Of a DNA stretch of 34,205 nucleotides, positions 18,161 to 25,676 are shown one piece after another. Position numbers and translations under genes: made by a program. The DNA lies in contig JAFZWX010000093.1 of the NCBI GenBank assembly GCA_017617145.1, positions 1-34,205 on the forward strand. Reading direction: 5' to 3'. Numbering within the stretch: position 1 is the stretch's first letter; every line of letters starts with the position of its first letter. The notes beneath the pieces are model-generated. The model saw only the letters and a program-made list of their open reading frames with translations. It ran no database searches and had not been told where the DNA came from. This DNA is from Treponema sp. (GTDB lineage Bacteria > Spirochaetota > Spirochaetia > Treponematales > Treponemataceae).

Positions 18161-19185
18161 TAGTACTAGGAATAGAAAGCAGTTGCGACGAAACAGCGTG
18201 TGCAATTGTTGAAGACGGAAAAAAGATTTTAAGCAATGTTGTTGCAACACAAATTCCTTTTCATGAAGTATACAAGGGAGTTGTCCCCGAAATTGCAAGC
18301 CGCAAGCATGCCGAATGGATTTTACCTGTTGTAAAACAGGCTCTTAAAGAAGCAGACTTACCGCTCGAAAAAATAGACGCAATTGCCGCAACAAACCGTC
18401 CCGGACTCATGGGTTCACTTTTAGTTGGTTTTACCTTTGGAAAAACTCTTGCGTGGTCAACAGGAAAACCTTTTATTGCAATAAATCACATGCTTGGTCA
18501 CTTGTATGCCGCTCAGCTCCAGACCGATGTCGAATATCCTTTTTTGGGCCTGTTAGTTAGCGGTGGGCACAGCATAATCTGTAAAGTTAATGATTTTGAT
18601 AATCTGGAAATTCTTGGAACAACAGTAGATGATTCAGTTGGCGAAGCCTTTGATAAGGTTGCAAAATTTTATGGTCTTGGATATCCGGGTGGAGTTATAA
18701 TTGATGAACTTGCAAAAAAAGGAGATCCAAAAGCTGCAAAATTCCCAATTCCAAAGCTTGATGAAGAAACTCACCGTTATGACGTTTCATTTTCTGGGCT
18801 TAAAACTGCAGTAATTCATCAATGCGATTTATTCTGGCAGCCGGGTTACGAGCATTCAACAGAAAATATGTGTGCCTCATTCCAGGAAACTGCAATAAAA
18901 ACTCTTGTTGGAAAACTGCTCCGTGCAGCAGATGATACAGGCTTAAAGACAGTCGTTTGTGGTGGTGGCGTTGCCGCAAATTCAAGACTTCGCGCAATGC
19001 TTGCAGAACGCTCAGATTTAAACTGTATTTTCCCTCCATTAAAACTTTGCGGAGACAATGGAGCAATGATTGCAGGAGTTGCGTATCATTTCTTGAAGCG
19101 CGGTGACCGCAGCGGCATAGACACAGTTACTTGTGCACGCATTCCTCAGTTTAAGAGAGGGTTGGAACAGGTAAATCATGTGTAA
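18157..19185 (+). CDS. tsaD: tRNA N6-adenosine threonylcarbamoyltransferase TsaD
   Basis: A 342-residue enzyme of the ASKHA/Kae1 family that transfers threonylcarbamoyl from TC-AMP to A37 of ANN-decoding tRNAs, working with TsaB and TsaE. Diagnostic sequence: MIVLGIESSCDETACAIV at the N-terminus, VVPEIASRKHAEWI, the metal-binding NHMLGHLYA (about residues 109-117), LVSGGHS, GEAFDKVAKFYGLGYPGG, VSFSGLKTAV, VCGGGVAANSRLR and PPLKLCGDNGAMIAG. The length is normal. It is translationally coupled to the deacetylase gene (overlap of four bases) and has GGAG before its ATG. The stop is followed at once by a GC-rich hairpin (GGCCG/CGGCC) and then a terminator. Confidence 0.97.
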   Translation: MIVLGIESSCDETACAIVEDGKKILSNVVATQIPFHEVYKGVVPEIASRKHAEWILPVVKQALKEADLPLEKIDAIAATNRPGLMGSLLVGFTFGKTLAWSTGKPFIAINHMLGHLYAAQLQTDVEYPFLGLLVSGGHSIICKVNDFDNLEILGTTVDDSVGEAFDKVAKFYGLGYPGGVIIDELAKKGDPKAAKFPIPKLDEETHRYDVSFSGLKTAVIHQCDLFWQPGYEHSTENMCASFQETAIKTLVGKLLRAADDTGLKTVVCGGGVAANSRLRAMLAERSDLNCIFPPLKLCGDNGAMIAGVAYHFLKRGDRSGIDTVTCARIPQFKRGLEQVNHV

Positions 19186-19211
19186 GGCCGCTGGCGGCCG
19201 GTGTTCAATAG

Positions 19212-19248
19212 CAGACCGTTAAAAAAAACGCACTGCGTTTTTTAGGTC
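19212..19248. terminator. Bidirectional terminator between tsaD and the convergent minus-strand gene
   Basis: The inverted repeat AAAAAACGC-ACT-GCGTTTTTT, extended outward by AGACC/GGTCT, serves tsaD on plus and the convergent operon ending at 19256 on minus. Confidence 0.8.
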
Positions 19249-19255
19249 TACCATC

Positions 19256-20002
19256 TTAGAACTCAACTTTAATTCCGGCGCCAATCATCAGGCCGTCAAC
19301 AGATTTATCTGTAAAGGCTGCAACAGGGAAAAACACAGAAACCTCTGGTCCATATTTTGTTTTTCCGTAATAGAACATCCAGTCAATAGCGGCAGAAATA
19401 TAAAGAAAACGCATATTGTTAAAAAACCATGCATTCATGTAATCAATATCAGATTGAACAGTGCCGGTAAAACCAGCTTCATCAGCCTGAACATTAAAAG
19501 GAACTGTTGCAAAACGCAAAAGCCCCGAAAGACCTGTAATAATACTCCAACTGTATTTATCGCGATATTTTAATTTAAAAACAATCGGAAGATTCACAAG
19601 AAAATTAAAGGTAAGTCCGGTGCGGTTTTCTATTTCTGCAGGGAGCACCATATCATCATAAACAAGATTATACGACATAAAAAATCTTAACGACGGCTGA
19701 AAAGAAAAAACAGTATAGTTTGGAATAGAAAGTCCTATATAAACAGGAAAACTTATTGGAGACGGAGCGCTTATAAATTTTCCTTCTGATGATTTTGTAT
19801 GCGTGTTAATTGAAACTAACGGCTCAATACCAAATACAAAATCGAGCTTGTTAATAATTGACTGAGACTGAATAAGCTCCTCTACTTCCGATACAGTCAT
19901 ATTCTGTTCATCTACATAATCTCTTTCACTCGTTTCCTGTGCATAAAGTACAGTTGCTTTACAAAAGAGAAAAAGTATTGTCAGAATAAATAATCGCTTC
20001 AT
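19256..20002 (-). CDS. Predicted outer-membrane protein, 248 residues
   Basis: Signal peptide MKRLFILTILFLFCKATVLYAQ, with cleavage after YA near residue 21. The mature part begins with a polar acidic stretch (residues 22-50) followed by alternating aromatic-rich strands (VYIGLSIPNYTVFSFQPSLRFFMSYN, FLYISAAIDWMFYYGKTKYGPEVSVFFPV). It ends in GAGIKVEF with a terminal Phe, the classic C-terminal signature of a barrel protein. It lies 22 bp after the lipoprotein gene on the same strand and probably shares its transcript. A GGAG lies rather far upstream (about 14 bases). No specific family was recognised. Confidence 0.75.
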   Translation of the reverse strand: MKRLFILTILFLFCKATVLYAQETSERDYVDEQNMTVSEVEELIQSQSIINKLDFVFGIEPLVSINTHTKSSEGKFISAPSPISFPVYIGLSIPNYTVFSFQPSLRFFMSYNLVYDDMVLPAEIENRTGLTFNFLVNLPIVFKLKYRDKYSWSIITGLSGLLRFATVPFNVQADEAGFTGTVQSDIDYMNAWFFNNMRFLYISAAIDWMFYYGKTKYGPEVSVFFPVAAFTDKSVDGLMIGAGIKVEF

Positions 20003-20024
20003 GAACGTTCAGTCACTCCAGGCA

Positions 20025-21236
20025 TTACCTTATTTTATTATACAATGTTGAATTTAAATTTACACTCAAGAAACCGCTGCGACTAACCTTGTAAAAATCT
20101 GTCTGCTCCCAGGCCGCATATAAAGTTGTACCACTAATTACAAAATCCGAATATACATATCCTTCATCAAGTTTAGGAAGTCTGATTGCAACAGGTTTTC
20201 CACCTCTAAGAATATGCTTGCCTGGTAACGCGCCTTCAATAAAAAGTGTTCCGTCTTCAAAAAGTGCAGCGCTCCAGCTTTGCGAAATTATTGCTTTTGC
20301 ATTTAATTCTGTTTCGAAGCTTCCGGCAAGTTCATTCTCGTAAACACGCTCAGAGCTTCCTGCGGCAGTTTTTACTTCTATAACAAATGGAATTGACTGA
20401 TCAAAGCCTTTAAGCATATTACGAATTCTTTCGGGTGCCTGTTCATACGGTTTTACACTCATAACATCACGGAATTCACTAACAGATGATTGTCTTACAG
20501 TTATTAGTTCTTCTGCCGAAACTGGTGAAATTGAAACAAGAGGAGAAGCAGGTGTGAACTTTATATATGAAAATTCTGTCTTACCCGAAGCATCATCAGA
20601 AATTGATTTTATACTGCAAAACCATTCCTTCCCATCCCAATAAAAATCTGTAACTTCGGCATTTGGCTTTTCTGTAAGATTTGTGCTGTTAATTACCGGA
20701 TAAGATATTTTTGAAGTATCATCAAATTGTACAAGAAAAAGATGTGCATCAGAGTCATTTTTATAAGCAGCAGATGAAATTGTATCATTGAAAAAAGCAC
20801 TTTTATATACAGAAAAAAGAGGAATGCCATCTATAAAAACAATATTCGAAGCAGTACGATTTGAAAAAATATTAATGTCTTTTGCAATAGAAATTTTATC
20901 TTCTTCAAAACAAATTACGCCAAGTCTGTTAGCAAGCGCATATGCTTTTACAGTTCCATCTGTAGAAGTTGCCCCGTTATTTGCAGAAGAAATGCGTATT
21001 GCTTCTGTATAAGGCACAGAACCTGTCAACGGAACATTTTTTGGATTATCAATCTGTGCGAATCCATCCTGTGTAAAATAATACCAGACATGATCTGTTT
21101 TTTGAGTTTCAATTTCTACAATTTTGTTATCTGATTTTTCTTTCTTTTTGCAGCCGATTATAACTAGTGCAGCAAGGCACAAAAGAAGTGTCAGAGACAA
21201 AAATTTCTGATATTTGGTGTTAAAAAATTTGTTCAT
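20025..21236 (-). CDS. Predicted lipoprotein, 403 residues
   Basis: The N-terminal hydrophobic segment ends in a lipobox (AALVIIGC, Cys about residue 29) followed by KKKEKSD, so it is a likely lipoprotein. The remainder is soluble and beta-rich, with repeated short strands of the type VWYYFTQDGFAQID, IVFIDGIPLFSVYKS and AALFEDGTLFIEGALPGKHILRGG. These recall WD/Kelch-like or DUF5050-like propeller repeats, but I cannot assign a family. It starts 33 bp after rnhA and is followed 22 bp later by a barrel protein gene, which suggests an envelope pair. The ribosome site is weak. Confidence 0.75.
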   Translation of the reverse strand: MNKFFNTKYQKFLSLTLLLCLAALVIIGCKKKEKSDNKIVEIETQKTDHVWYYFTQDGFAQIDNPKNVPLTGSVPYTEAIRISSANNGATSTDGTVKAYALANRLGVICFEEDKISIAKDINIFSNRTASNIVFIDGIPLFSVYKSAFFNDTISSAAYKNDSDAHLFLVQFDDTSKISYPVINSTNLTEKPNAEVTDFYWDGKEWFCSIKSISDDASGKTEFSYIKFTPASPLVSISPVSAEELITVRQSSVSEFRDVMSVKPYEQAPERIRNMLKGFDQSIPFVIEVKTAAGSSERVYENELAGSFETELNAKAIISQSWSAALFEDGTLFIEGALPGKHILRGGKPVAIRLPKLDEGYVYSDFVISGTTLYAAWEQTDFYKVSRSGFLSVNLNSTLYNKIR

Positions 21237-21269
21237 AAGTCTTTTTTAAATATCGGCATATAAACAAGG

Positions 21270-21722
21270 TCAACTGATATATTTTTTAATTTCCTGCTGG
21301 CACAACTGATCGCACAACTCGTTGTATTCAATTCCTGCGTGTCCCTTTACCCAGTTCCAGGTAACGTCAAGGACAGAATTGAGCGCATCTAATTGCAACC
21401 ACAGCTCCTGATTTTTTACAGGCTTTTTGTCGGCAGTTTTCCAGCCCTTTGCTTTCCAGCTATGAATCCATTGAGTTATGCCGTTTTTTACATACTGACT
21501 GTCGATATTTACGGTGATATGTCGCCCCGCAAAGGCAGGAGTATTTTTTACAACAGAAAGCGCTGCAATTGCGGCACTAAGCTCCATCTTGTTGTTTGTA
21601 GTCATTGGGTCACCGCCACTAAGCTGCTTAACCACACCGTCGGCAACAACAACAATACCCCAGCCACCAGGACCAGGGTTTCCAGAGCATCCGCCATCTG
21701 TGTAAATGATTATGTCGTCCAC
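21270..21722 (-). CDS. rnhA: Ribonuclease HI
   Basis: Cleaves the RNA strand of RNA-DNA hybrids. Starting at GTG 21722 gives 150 residues, close to the usual 155. All active-site residues are present: Asp9 in YTDGGCSGNPGPGGWG, Glu47 in NNKMELSAAI, Asp74 in NIDSQYVKNG and Asp138 in YNELCDQ, with His128 in VKGHAG. The basic handle (WKAKGWKTADKKPVKN) is also present. This GTG follows an AGGGG ribosome site and starts ten bases after the hisB stop. An upstream ATG at 21785 would overlap hisB by about 50 bp and add 21 atypical residues, so it is less likely. Operon with hisB and the two envelope genes downstream. Confidence 0.93.
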   Translation of the reverse strand: MDDIIIYTDGGCSGNPGPGGWGIVVVADGVVKQLSGGDPMTTNNKMELSAAIAALSVVKNTPAFAGRHITVNIDSQYVKNGITQWIHSWKAKGWKTADKKPVKNQELWLQLDALNSVLDVTWNWVKGHAGIEYNELCDQLCQQEIKKYIS

Positions 21723-21732
21723 GCGCGCGCCC

Positions 21733-22350
21733 CTAAACCAATACGCCCTTTGTAGAAGGAATTGCTCCGTTTCGGCGTTCATCAATGCTTACAGCTTCAC
21801 GGATTGCGCGGCTTACAGCCTTAAAAGCGGCTTCTATTTTGTGGTGATCGCTGCGGCCACGAATTGTATCAATGTGCAGGTTACACTGAGCAGCGTTTAC
21901 AAAGCCCTGCCAGAAATCTTCAAAGCAGTCTGTCTGGAAAGAACCTTCATTGCCGTCTTCGCCAAGAGAAACAAGTGGAACTCCAGTGAGCTTAGCATCG
22001 TTTACAAGATAAGCGCGTCCGCCAAAATCTACAGCGGCCTGAACAAGAGCTTCGTCCATAGGATAAATAAAAAATCCGGCACGGTAAATTCCTGCACAAT
22101 TTCCAAGCGCCTTCTTAAAGCATTCGCCAAGCACAATTCCAGTATCTTCAATTGTGTGATGCTGGTCAACTTCAAGGTCACCTTTAATTGTTCCGGTAAG
22201 GTCAAAAAGCCCGTGCTTGCAGAACGAACGAAGCATGTGATCAAAAAATCCAATCGGGTTTTTAACATCGCATTTTCCGGTTCCGTCAAGGTTCAAAGTG
22301 AGTTCTATTTGTGTTTCGCCTGTTTCGCGTTTAATTGTTGCTGTTCTCAT
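21733..22350 (-). CDS. hisB: Imidazoleglycerol-phosphate dehydratase
   Basis: A 205-residue enzyme for the sixth step of histidine synthesis, dehydrating imidazole glycerol phosphate to imidazole acetol phosphate. Diagnostic metal-binding motifs are GFFDHMLRSFCKHGLFDL, DQHHTIEDTGIVLG, FVNAAQCNLHID and GRSDHHKIEAAFKAVSRAIREA. It is monofunctional: there is no fused histidinol phosphatase. The ATG lacks a good ribosome site and lies only six bases after a TAAGAT -10 box, which may mean a leaderless message. It is separated from hisG by about 610 bp of accessory sequence; the other his genes are not in the window. Confidence 0.96.
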   Translation of the reverse strand: MRTATIKRETGETQIELTLNLDGTGKCDVKNPIGFFDHMLRSFCKHGLFDLTGTIKGDLEVDQHHTIEDTGIVLGECFKKALGNCAGIYRAGFFIYPMDEALVQAAVDFGGRAYLVNDAKLTGVPLVSLGEDGNEGSFQTDCFEDFWQGFVNAAQCNLHIDTIRGRSDHHKIEAAFKAVSRAIREAVSIDERRNGAIPSTKGVLV

Positions 22351-22356
22351 ACTAAA

Positions 22357-22386
22357 ATCTTATCATATATTTAAACATTTTTTCAA
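22357..22386 (-). promoter_or_regulatory. Putative hisB promoter
   Basis: On the minus strand TTGAAA (22386-22381), 18 bp, TAAGAT (22362-22357), preceded by TGA as an extended -10. Six bases separate it from the ATG. Confidence 0.5.
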
Positions 22387-22475
22387 CGGTATTTTTTTAT
22401 AAGTTCCGCCCGGCTTTTGCAGACTTATTTCGGATTTTACAACATCTTACAACCCACTATATGAAAGATGATAAA

Positions 22476-22627
22476 TTATGCATGTACAAGAATCTCTTTT
22501 TGAAGTTCCAGGACTTCTTCCAAAGAAAGGCCTTCGCATTCAGCAATATCTTCTGGAGACATGCCATTTTTAAGCCATGCAATTGCAGCTCTTCGGTTTT
22601 TTCCTGCTTGACTTTTTGGGATAATAT
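22476..22627 (-). pseudogene. C-terminal remnant of a PD-(D/E)XK (Rpn-type) transposase/nuclease
   Basis: An open frame of about 50 codons with no start codon and an in-frame stop just upstream reads KNRRAAIAWLKNGMSPEDIAE, then CEGLSLEEVLELQKEILVHA. The xxWLxxGMSPEDIAxxxGLSLEEVxxL pattern is the characteristic C-terminal tail of Rpn/PD-(D/E)XK-type transposases, common as decayed copies in gut bacteria. Catalytic domain absent, so it is a broken copy. The promoter of the small RNA at 22608-22635 overlaps its upstream end. Confidence 0.7.
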
Positions 22628-22635
22628 GCTATATT
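22608..22635 (+). promoter_or_regulatory. Strong promoter for the convergent small RNA
   Basis: TTGACT (22608-22613), 16 bp, TATATT (22630-22635), with TGC directly before the -10 (extended -10). This is among the best promoters in the window. No translatable ORF with a ribosome site follows it, consistent with an RNA gene. Confidence 0.75.
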
Positions 22636-22641
22636 AAATTA

Positions 22642-22740
22642 AAGGGCACCCGCAACAAGCGTCTTGCCCCACGTAGTAGTTACCTAATTTCTTAGGTATT
22701 CGCCCACTCTGTGTGGAAGACAGGGTGGGCTATTTTTTTT
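22642..22740 (+). ncRNA. Candidate antisense antitoxin RNA, about 100 nt
   Basis: Bounded by a strong promoter upstream and an intrinsic terminator at its 3' end. Three stem-loops can be drawn: GGGCA.../...TGCCC (about 22644-22669), CCTAA-TTTC-TTAGG (22683-22696), and the terminator stem (22701-22729). The last ~50 nt are exactly complementary to the 3' part of the 49-codon ORF on the opposite strand, including its stop codon. The arrangement resembles convergent type I antitoxin RNAs such as RatA. No covariance search was possible, so its role is inferred. Confidence 0.6.
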
Positions 22741-22841
22741 ACTCTTTTACCTTTTTTCCGTCTACGGAGAAGGCGCCGAATAATGTCGATGACAATCTTT
22801 ACCACTTCTAAGAGCAGTGAAAGAAATTCATACAAACTCAT
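22692..22841 (-). CDS. Candidate type I toxin: 49-residue hydrophobic/basic peptide
   Basis: The ATG (22839-22841) has a very strong ribosome site, AGGGAGG five bases upstream. The peptide starts MSLYEFLSLLLEVVKIVIDI and continues with a dense Arg/Lys block (RRLLRRRKKGKR) and a short tail (AHPVFHTEWANT). An N-terminal MSxYEFL plus one amphipathic or membrane helix and a basic end is the layout of small holin-like/TxpA-type toxins. The last 16 codons overlap the convergent small RNA; the terminator hairpin of that RNA encodes the AHPVFHTEWA tail. No clear promoter was seen upstream. It could alternatively be a regulated small membrane protein without toxic activity. Confidence 0.6.
   Translation of the reverse strand: MSLYEFLSLLLEVVKIVIDIIRRLLRRRKKGKRVKKIAHPVFHTEWANT
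22701..22740 (+). terminator. Intrinsic terminator of the small RNA
   Basis: The 11-bp stem GCCCACTCTGT / ACAGGGTGGGC (one G-T pair) with a 7-nt loop is followed by TATTTTTTTT. The T-run is on the plus strand only, so termination is for the small RNA. Confidence 0.88.
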
Positions 22842-22884
22842 AGCAGCCTCCCTAATCGAATAATCTGACTTTTCAGTCAGTCGA

Positions 22885-22961
22885 GTTCGGGGGCGTTGCG
22901 GGGATGTGCCCCGCAGAGGGGGTAGTGAGCAACGCAGTGCGAGCGAGGGGGAGGCTTCCCC
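22885..22961. repeat. GC-rich dispersed repeat directly after the hisG stop
   Basis: It contains GGGCGTTGCGGGG, CCCCGCAGAGGGGGTAG and GAGGGGGAGGCTTCCCCCTAC. The same blocks occur in the same order, in inverted orientation, at 30952-31033 after the hsdS stop. It is far richer in G and C than its surroundings and forms several hairpins. The hisG TAG codon lies at its edge. Confidence 0.8.
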
Positions 22962-23834
22962 CTACAACATCACCTTTCTAAGTTCATATTCAACAATATC
23001 TGTGGCGCCAAGAGACTGAAGCTTTGGAAGGAGCACCGGCACCTCCGACTTTTTAACAGCAATTTTTACTGCAAAACCGTCGTCGTTGAAAAGTGGCGAA
23101 ACGGTTGGGCTTTTCATTGCAGGAATGCCTTTTATGAGCTGGTCAAAATCGGCCTTTGAAACGTTCATTTCGAGCATTACACGGTTGCGGGCATTCAAAA
23201 CTGTTTCAAAAAGCATTTTGATTTCCATGATTTTCTGCTTTTTTTCCGGGTCTTCCATGGCCTGGCGAGAAGCATACATTCGGGTTGAACTTTCCATAAG
23301 AGTGTCTACAATTTTAAGGCGGTTGGCTCGCAAAGAAGAACCCGTTGAAGTATTGTCTATTAAAATCTGAGCAATTGAATCTTCTGTGTCCTGAACAAAA
23401 CCTTCGCTTGTTCCCCATGTGCGGAAAATCTCGCCGTCAATCTTTTTTTCGTCTACCCACTTTTTGCTCAAGGTCTGATATTCTGTTGCAATTGTAACGT
23501 GCCCTTTTAACAGCGTGTCCAGATCTTTTGTGTCTGGAATTGCGGCAACTATGCGTACGGGGTCAAAACCAAGATCCATAATTTCTACAACCTTGTCCTG
23601 CACACCGTTTTCGTAAACCCAGTCTTTTCCGCTAAAGCCAAGGTCGGCCTTGTTGTTTGCAAGAAGCAGGCTTGTAATCTGTGGCTTTACAACCTGAAAT
23701 GCAAGGTCTTCCTGATTTGTTGTCGGGAAATATGTTCTGTCGGGCAGGCTTATAGAAATACCCACGTCACTCAAAAGTTCATAAACTGATTCATAAATGC
23801 GGCCTTTTGCCAGTAAAATTTTTAATTTGTCCAT
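22962..23834 (-). CDS. hisG: ATP phosphoribosyltransferase, long form
   Basis: Catalyses the first committed step of histidine synthesis, joining ATP and PRPP. With the ATG at 23834 (MDKLKILLAKGRIYESVYEL) it has 290 residues, the long HisG form with a C-terminal ACT-like regulatory domain (about residues 215-290, ending GATDIVEYELRKVML), so no HisZ partner is needed. Conserved features include ADLGFSGKDWVYE, IATEYQTLSKKWVDE and the PRPP-loop region DSIAQILIDNTSTGSSLRANRL. AAAAGG precedes this ATG by about seven bases. The frame extends upstream to 23939, but that part crosses the promoter and looks like non-coding repeat-like sequence. Confidence 0.95.
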   Translation of the reverse strand: MDKLKILLAKGRIYESVYELLSDVGISISLPDRTYFPTTNQEDLAFQVVKPQITSLLLANNKADLGFSGKDWVYENGVQDKVVEIMDLGFDPVRIVAAIPDTKDLDTLLKGHVTIATEYQTLSKKWVDEKKIDGEIFRTWGTSEGFVQDTEDSIAQILIDNTSTGSSLRANRLKIVDTLMESSTRMYASRQAMEDPEKKQKIMEIKMLFETVLNARNRVMLEMNVSKADFDQLIKGIPAMKSPTVSPLFNDDGFAVKIAVKKSEVPVLLPKLQSLGATDIVEYELRKVML

Positions 23835-23855
23835 AAAAATACCTTTTGTACTTAT

Positions 23856-23882
23856 ATTATAGAAGAATGCGGGATTTTTCAA
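23856..23882 (-). promoter_or_regulatory. Putative hisG promoter
   Basis: On the minus strand TTGAAA (23882-23877), 15 bp, TATAAT (23861-23856). The -10 is consensus; the spacer is short. It lies 22 bp upstream of the hisG ATG. Confidence 0.5.
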
Positions 23883-23964
23883 GTTTCCTTGCGGCCGCAC
23901 TTCAGAGTGTTTTTGAATCCGGCCCCGCCCTCGCGCCATTTTTTAATATGACTACTTCATACTA

Positions 23965-23993
23965 TTCACAGAAACTATTCTTTCCACTATAAT
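23965..23993 (+). promoter_or_regulatory. Promoter of the acyl-CoA synthetase gene
   Basis: TTCACA (23965-23970), 17 bp, TATAAT (23988-23993), giving a leader of about 30 nt that contains the ribosome site AAGGA. Confidence 0.7.
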
Positions 23994-24029
23994 ACTTCTA
24001 CTATTATATAACTTAAAAAGGAAAAACAC

Positions 24030-25667
24030 ATGCCAATCACACAATATCTTGAACGAAACGCAGAAATTTATGCTACTGACTGCGCGCTTGTAGAATTAAA
24101 CCCGGAAGTTAAGGAAAACCGCCGCATTACATGGAAGGATTATGACCTTACCCAGCCGGAGCCTAACCTGCCTTACCGCCGCGAAATTAACTGGCGCATT
24201 TTTAATGAAAAGGCAAACCGCTGCGCACATTATCTTTTGGATCGTGGCGTAAAAAAGGGAGACAAGGTTGGTATTCTTATGATGAACTGCCTTGAATGGC
24301 TTCCTATTTATTTTGGAATTTTGAAAACCGGTGCGCTCGCCGTACCGCTGAACTTCCGCTATGCTTCGGATGAAATTGAATATTGTTTGAACCTTGCCGA
24401 TGTTTCTGTTTTGTTTTTTGGTCCTGAATTTATTGGCCGACTTGAATCAATTACAGATAAAATTATTGCACACCGCCTGCTTGTTTTTGTTGGAGAAGGA
24501 ATGGCTCCAACTTTTGCAGACAGCTACTTTATGTCTGTAATGAATTTTTCTTCTGAAAATCCGCACATTGTTGTTTCTGATAATGACTACGGTGCAATTT
24601 ATTTTTCTAGCGGAACTACAGGTTTCCCAAAGGCAATTCTGCACAGACATCTGGCTTTGATGCACTCTGCTGCCTGTGAACAGAATCACCACGGACAAAC
24701 CCATGATGATGTATTCCTTTGTATTCCACCGCTTTATCACACAGGTGCCAAGATGCACTGGTTTGGTTCTTTGATTAGTGGTGGTAAGGCAGTTCTGTTA
24801 CGAGGTACAAAGCCGGAGCCTGTAATCAAAGCCGTTAGCGAAGAACGATGTACAATTGTATGGATGCTTGTTCCTTGGGCACAGGATATTCTGGATGCGC
24901 TGGACCGTGGAGAAATCAAACTTGAAGACTATCATTTAAGCCAGTGGCGCCTTACCCACATGGGTGCCCAGCCAATTCCACGCAAGCTTGTTGCCGACTG
25001 GCTCAAGTATTTCCCTAAGCACGAATACGATACAAACTACGGACTTTCTGAATCAATCGGACCTGGTTGTGTTCACCTTGGAGTTGGAAACGTTGCTAAA
25101 GTTGGTGCAATTGGAATCCCTGGTTACGGTTGGCAGTGTAAGATTGTTGATGAAAACCGCAAGGAAGTTGCTCAGGGTGAAGTTGGAGAGCTTGCTGTTA
25201 AAGGTCCCGGCGTAATGGTTGAATATTACAAAAACCCTGAAGCTACTGCCGAAGTACTTGATAAAGAAGGCTGGCTCTACACCGGAGACATGGCCCAAAT
25301 GGATAGCGACGGCTTTATCACACTTGTTGACCGCAAAAAGGACGTTATTATTTCTGGTGGTGAAAACATTTACCCTGTTCAGATTGAAGACTTTATGCGC
25401 AAAATGGATCAAATAAAAGACGTTGCCGTAATTGGTCTTGCCGACAAGCGCCTTGGTGAAATTTCTGCCGCAGTTATTGAAGTTAAGGAAGGAATGACTT
25501 TGACTGAGGATGAAGTAAACGAGTTCTGTCTTGAGCTTCCAAAATATAAGAGACCACGCAAGCTGATTTTTGCGCCAGTGCCACGTAATCCTACGGGTAA
25601 GATTGAAAAGCCTAAGTTAAGGCAGCTCTATCGTACTGAGGATCCGTTTGCGGTTATGAAGCAGTAA
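24030..25667 (+). CDS. AMP-forming acyl-CoA synthetase (class I adenylate-forming enzyme)
   Basis: A 545-residue soluble enzyme that activates a carboxylic acid with ATP and then forms a CoA thioester. Core motifs are YFSSGTTGFPKAILHRH (phosphate-binding loop, about residue 190), YGLSESIGPG (A5), GWLYTGDMAQMDSDGFITLVDRKKDVIISGGENIYPVQIED (A7-A8, about 413-455) and PRNPTGKIEKPKLR with the catalytic Lys near residue 523. The overall form matches medium/long-chain fatty acid-CoA ligases, but the acyl substrate cannot be read from sequence. It is a single gene with its own promoter; AAGGA lies eight bases before the ATG. It converges with hsdR, with only nine bases between the stops. Confidence 0.9.
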   Translation: MPITQYLERNAEIYATDCALVELNPEVKENRRITWKDYDLTQPEPNLPYRREINWRIFNEKANRCAHYLLDRGVKKGDKVGILMMNCLEWLPIYFGILKTGALAVPLNFRYASDEIEYCLNLADVSVLFFGPEFIGRLESITDKIIAHRLLVFVGEGMAPTFADSYFMSVMNFSSENPHIVVSDNDYGAIYFSSGTTGFPKAILHRHLALMHSAACEQNHHGQTHDDVFLCIPPLYHTGAKMHWFGSLISGGKAVLLRGTKPEPVIKAVSEERCTIVWMLVPWAQDILDALDRGEIKLEDYHLSQWRLTHMGAQPIPRKLVADWLKYFPKHEYDTNYGLSESIGPGCVHLGVGNVAKVGAIGIPGYGWQCKIVDENRKEVAQGEVGELAVKGPGVMVEYYKNPEATAEVLDKEGWLYTGDMAQMDSDGFITLVDRKKDVIISGGENIYPVQIEDFMRKMDQIKDVAVIGLADKRLGEISAAVIEVKEGMTLTEDEVNEFCLELPKYKRPRKLIFAPVPRNPTGKIEKPKLRQLYRTEDPFAVMKQ

Positions 25668-25676
25668 AGAGGACGA

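Noticed and set aside
21723..21785. Upstream ATG for rnhA overlapping hisB
   Set aside because: The GTG at 21722 gives the normal RNase HI N-terminus and has an AGGGG ribosome site; the extension is not typical of the family.
23835..23939. N-terminal extension of hisG (MARGRGRIQKHSEVRPQGN)
   Set aside because: It crosses the promoter and is unlike HisG, which normally begins at the MDKLKILLAKGR segment.
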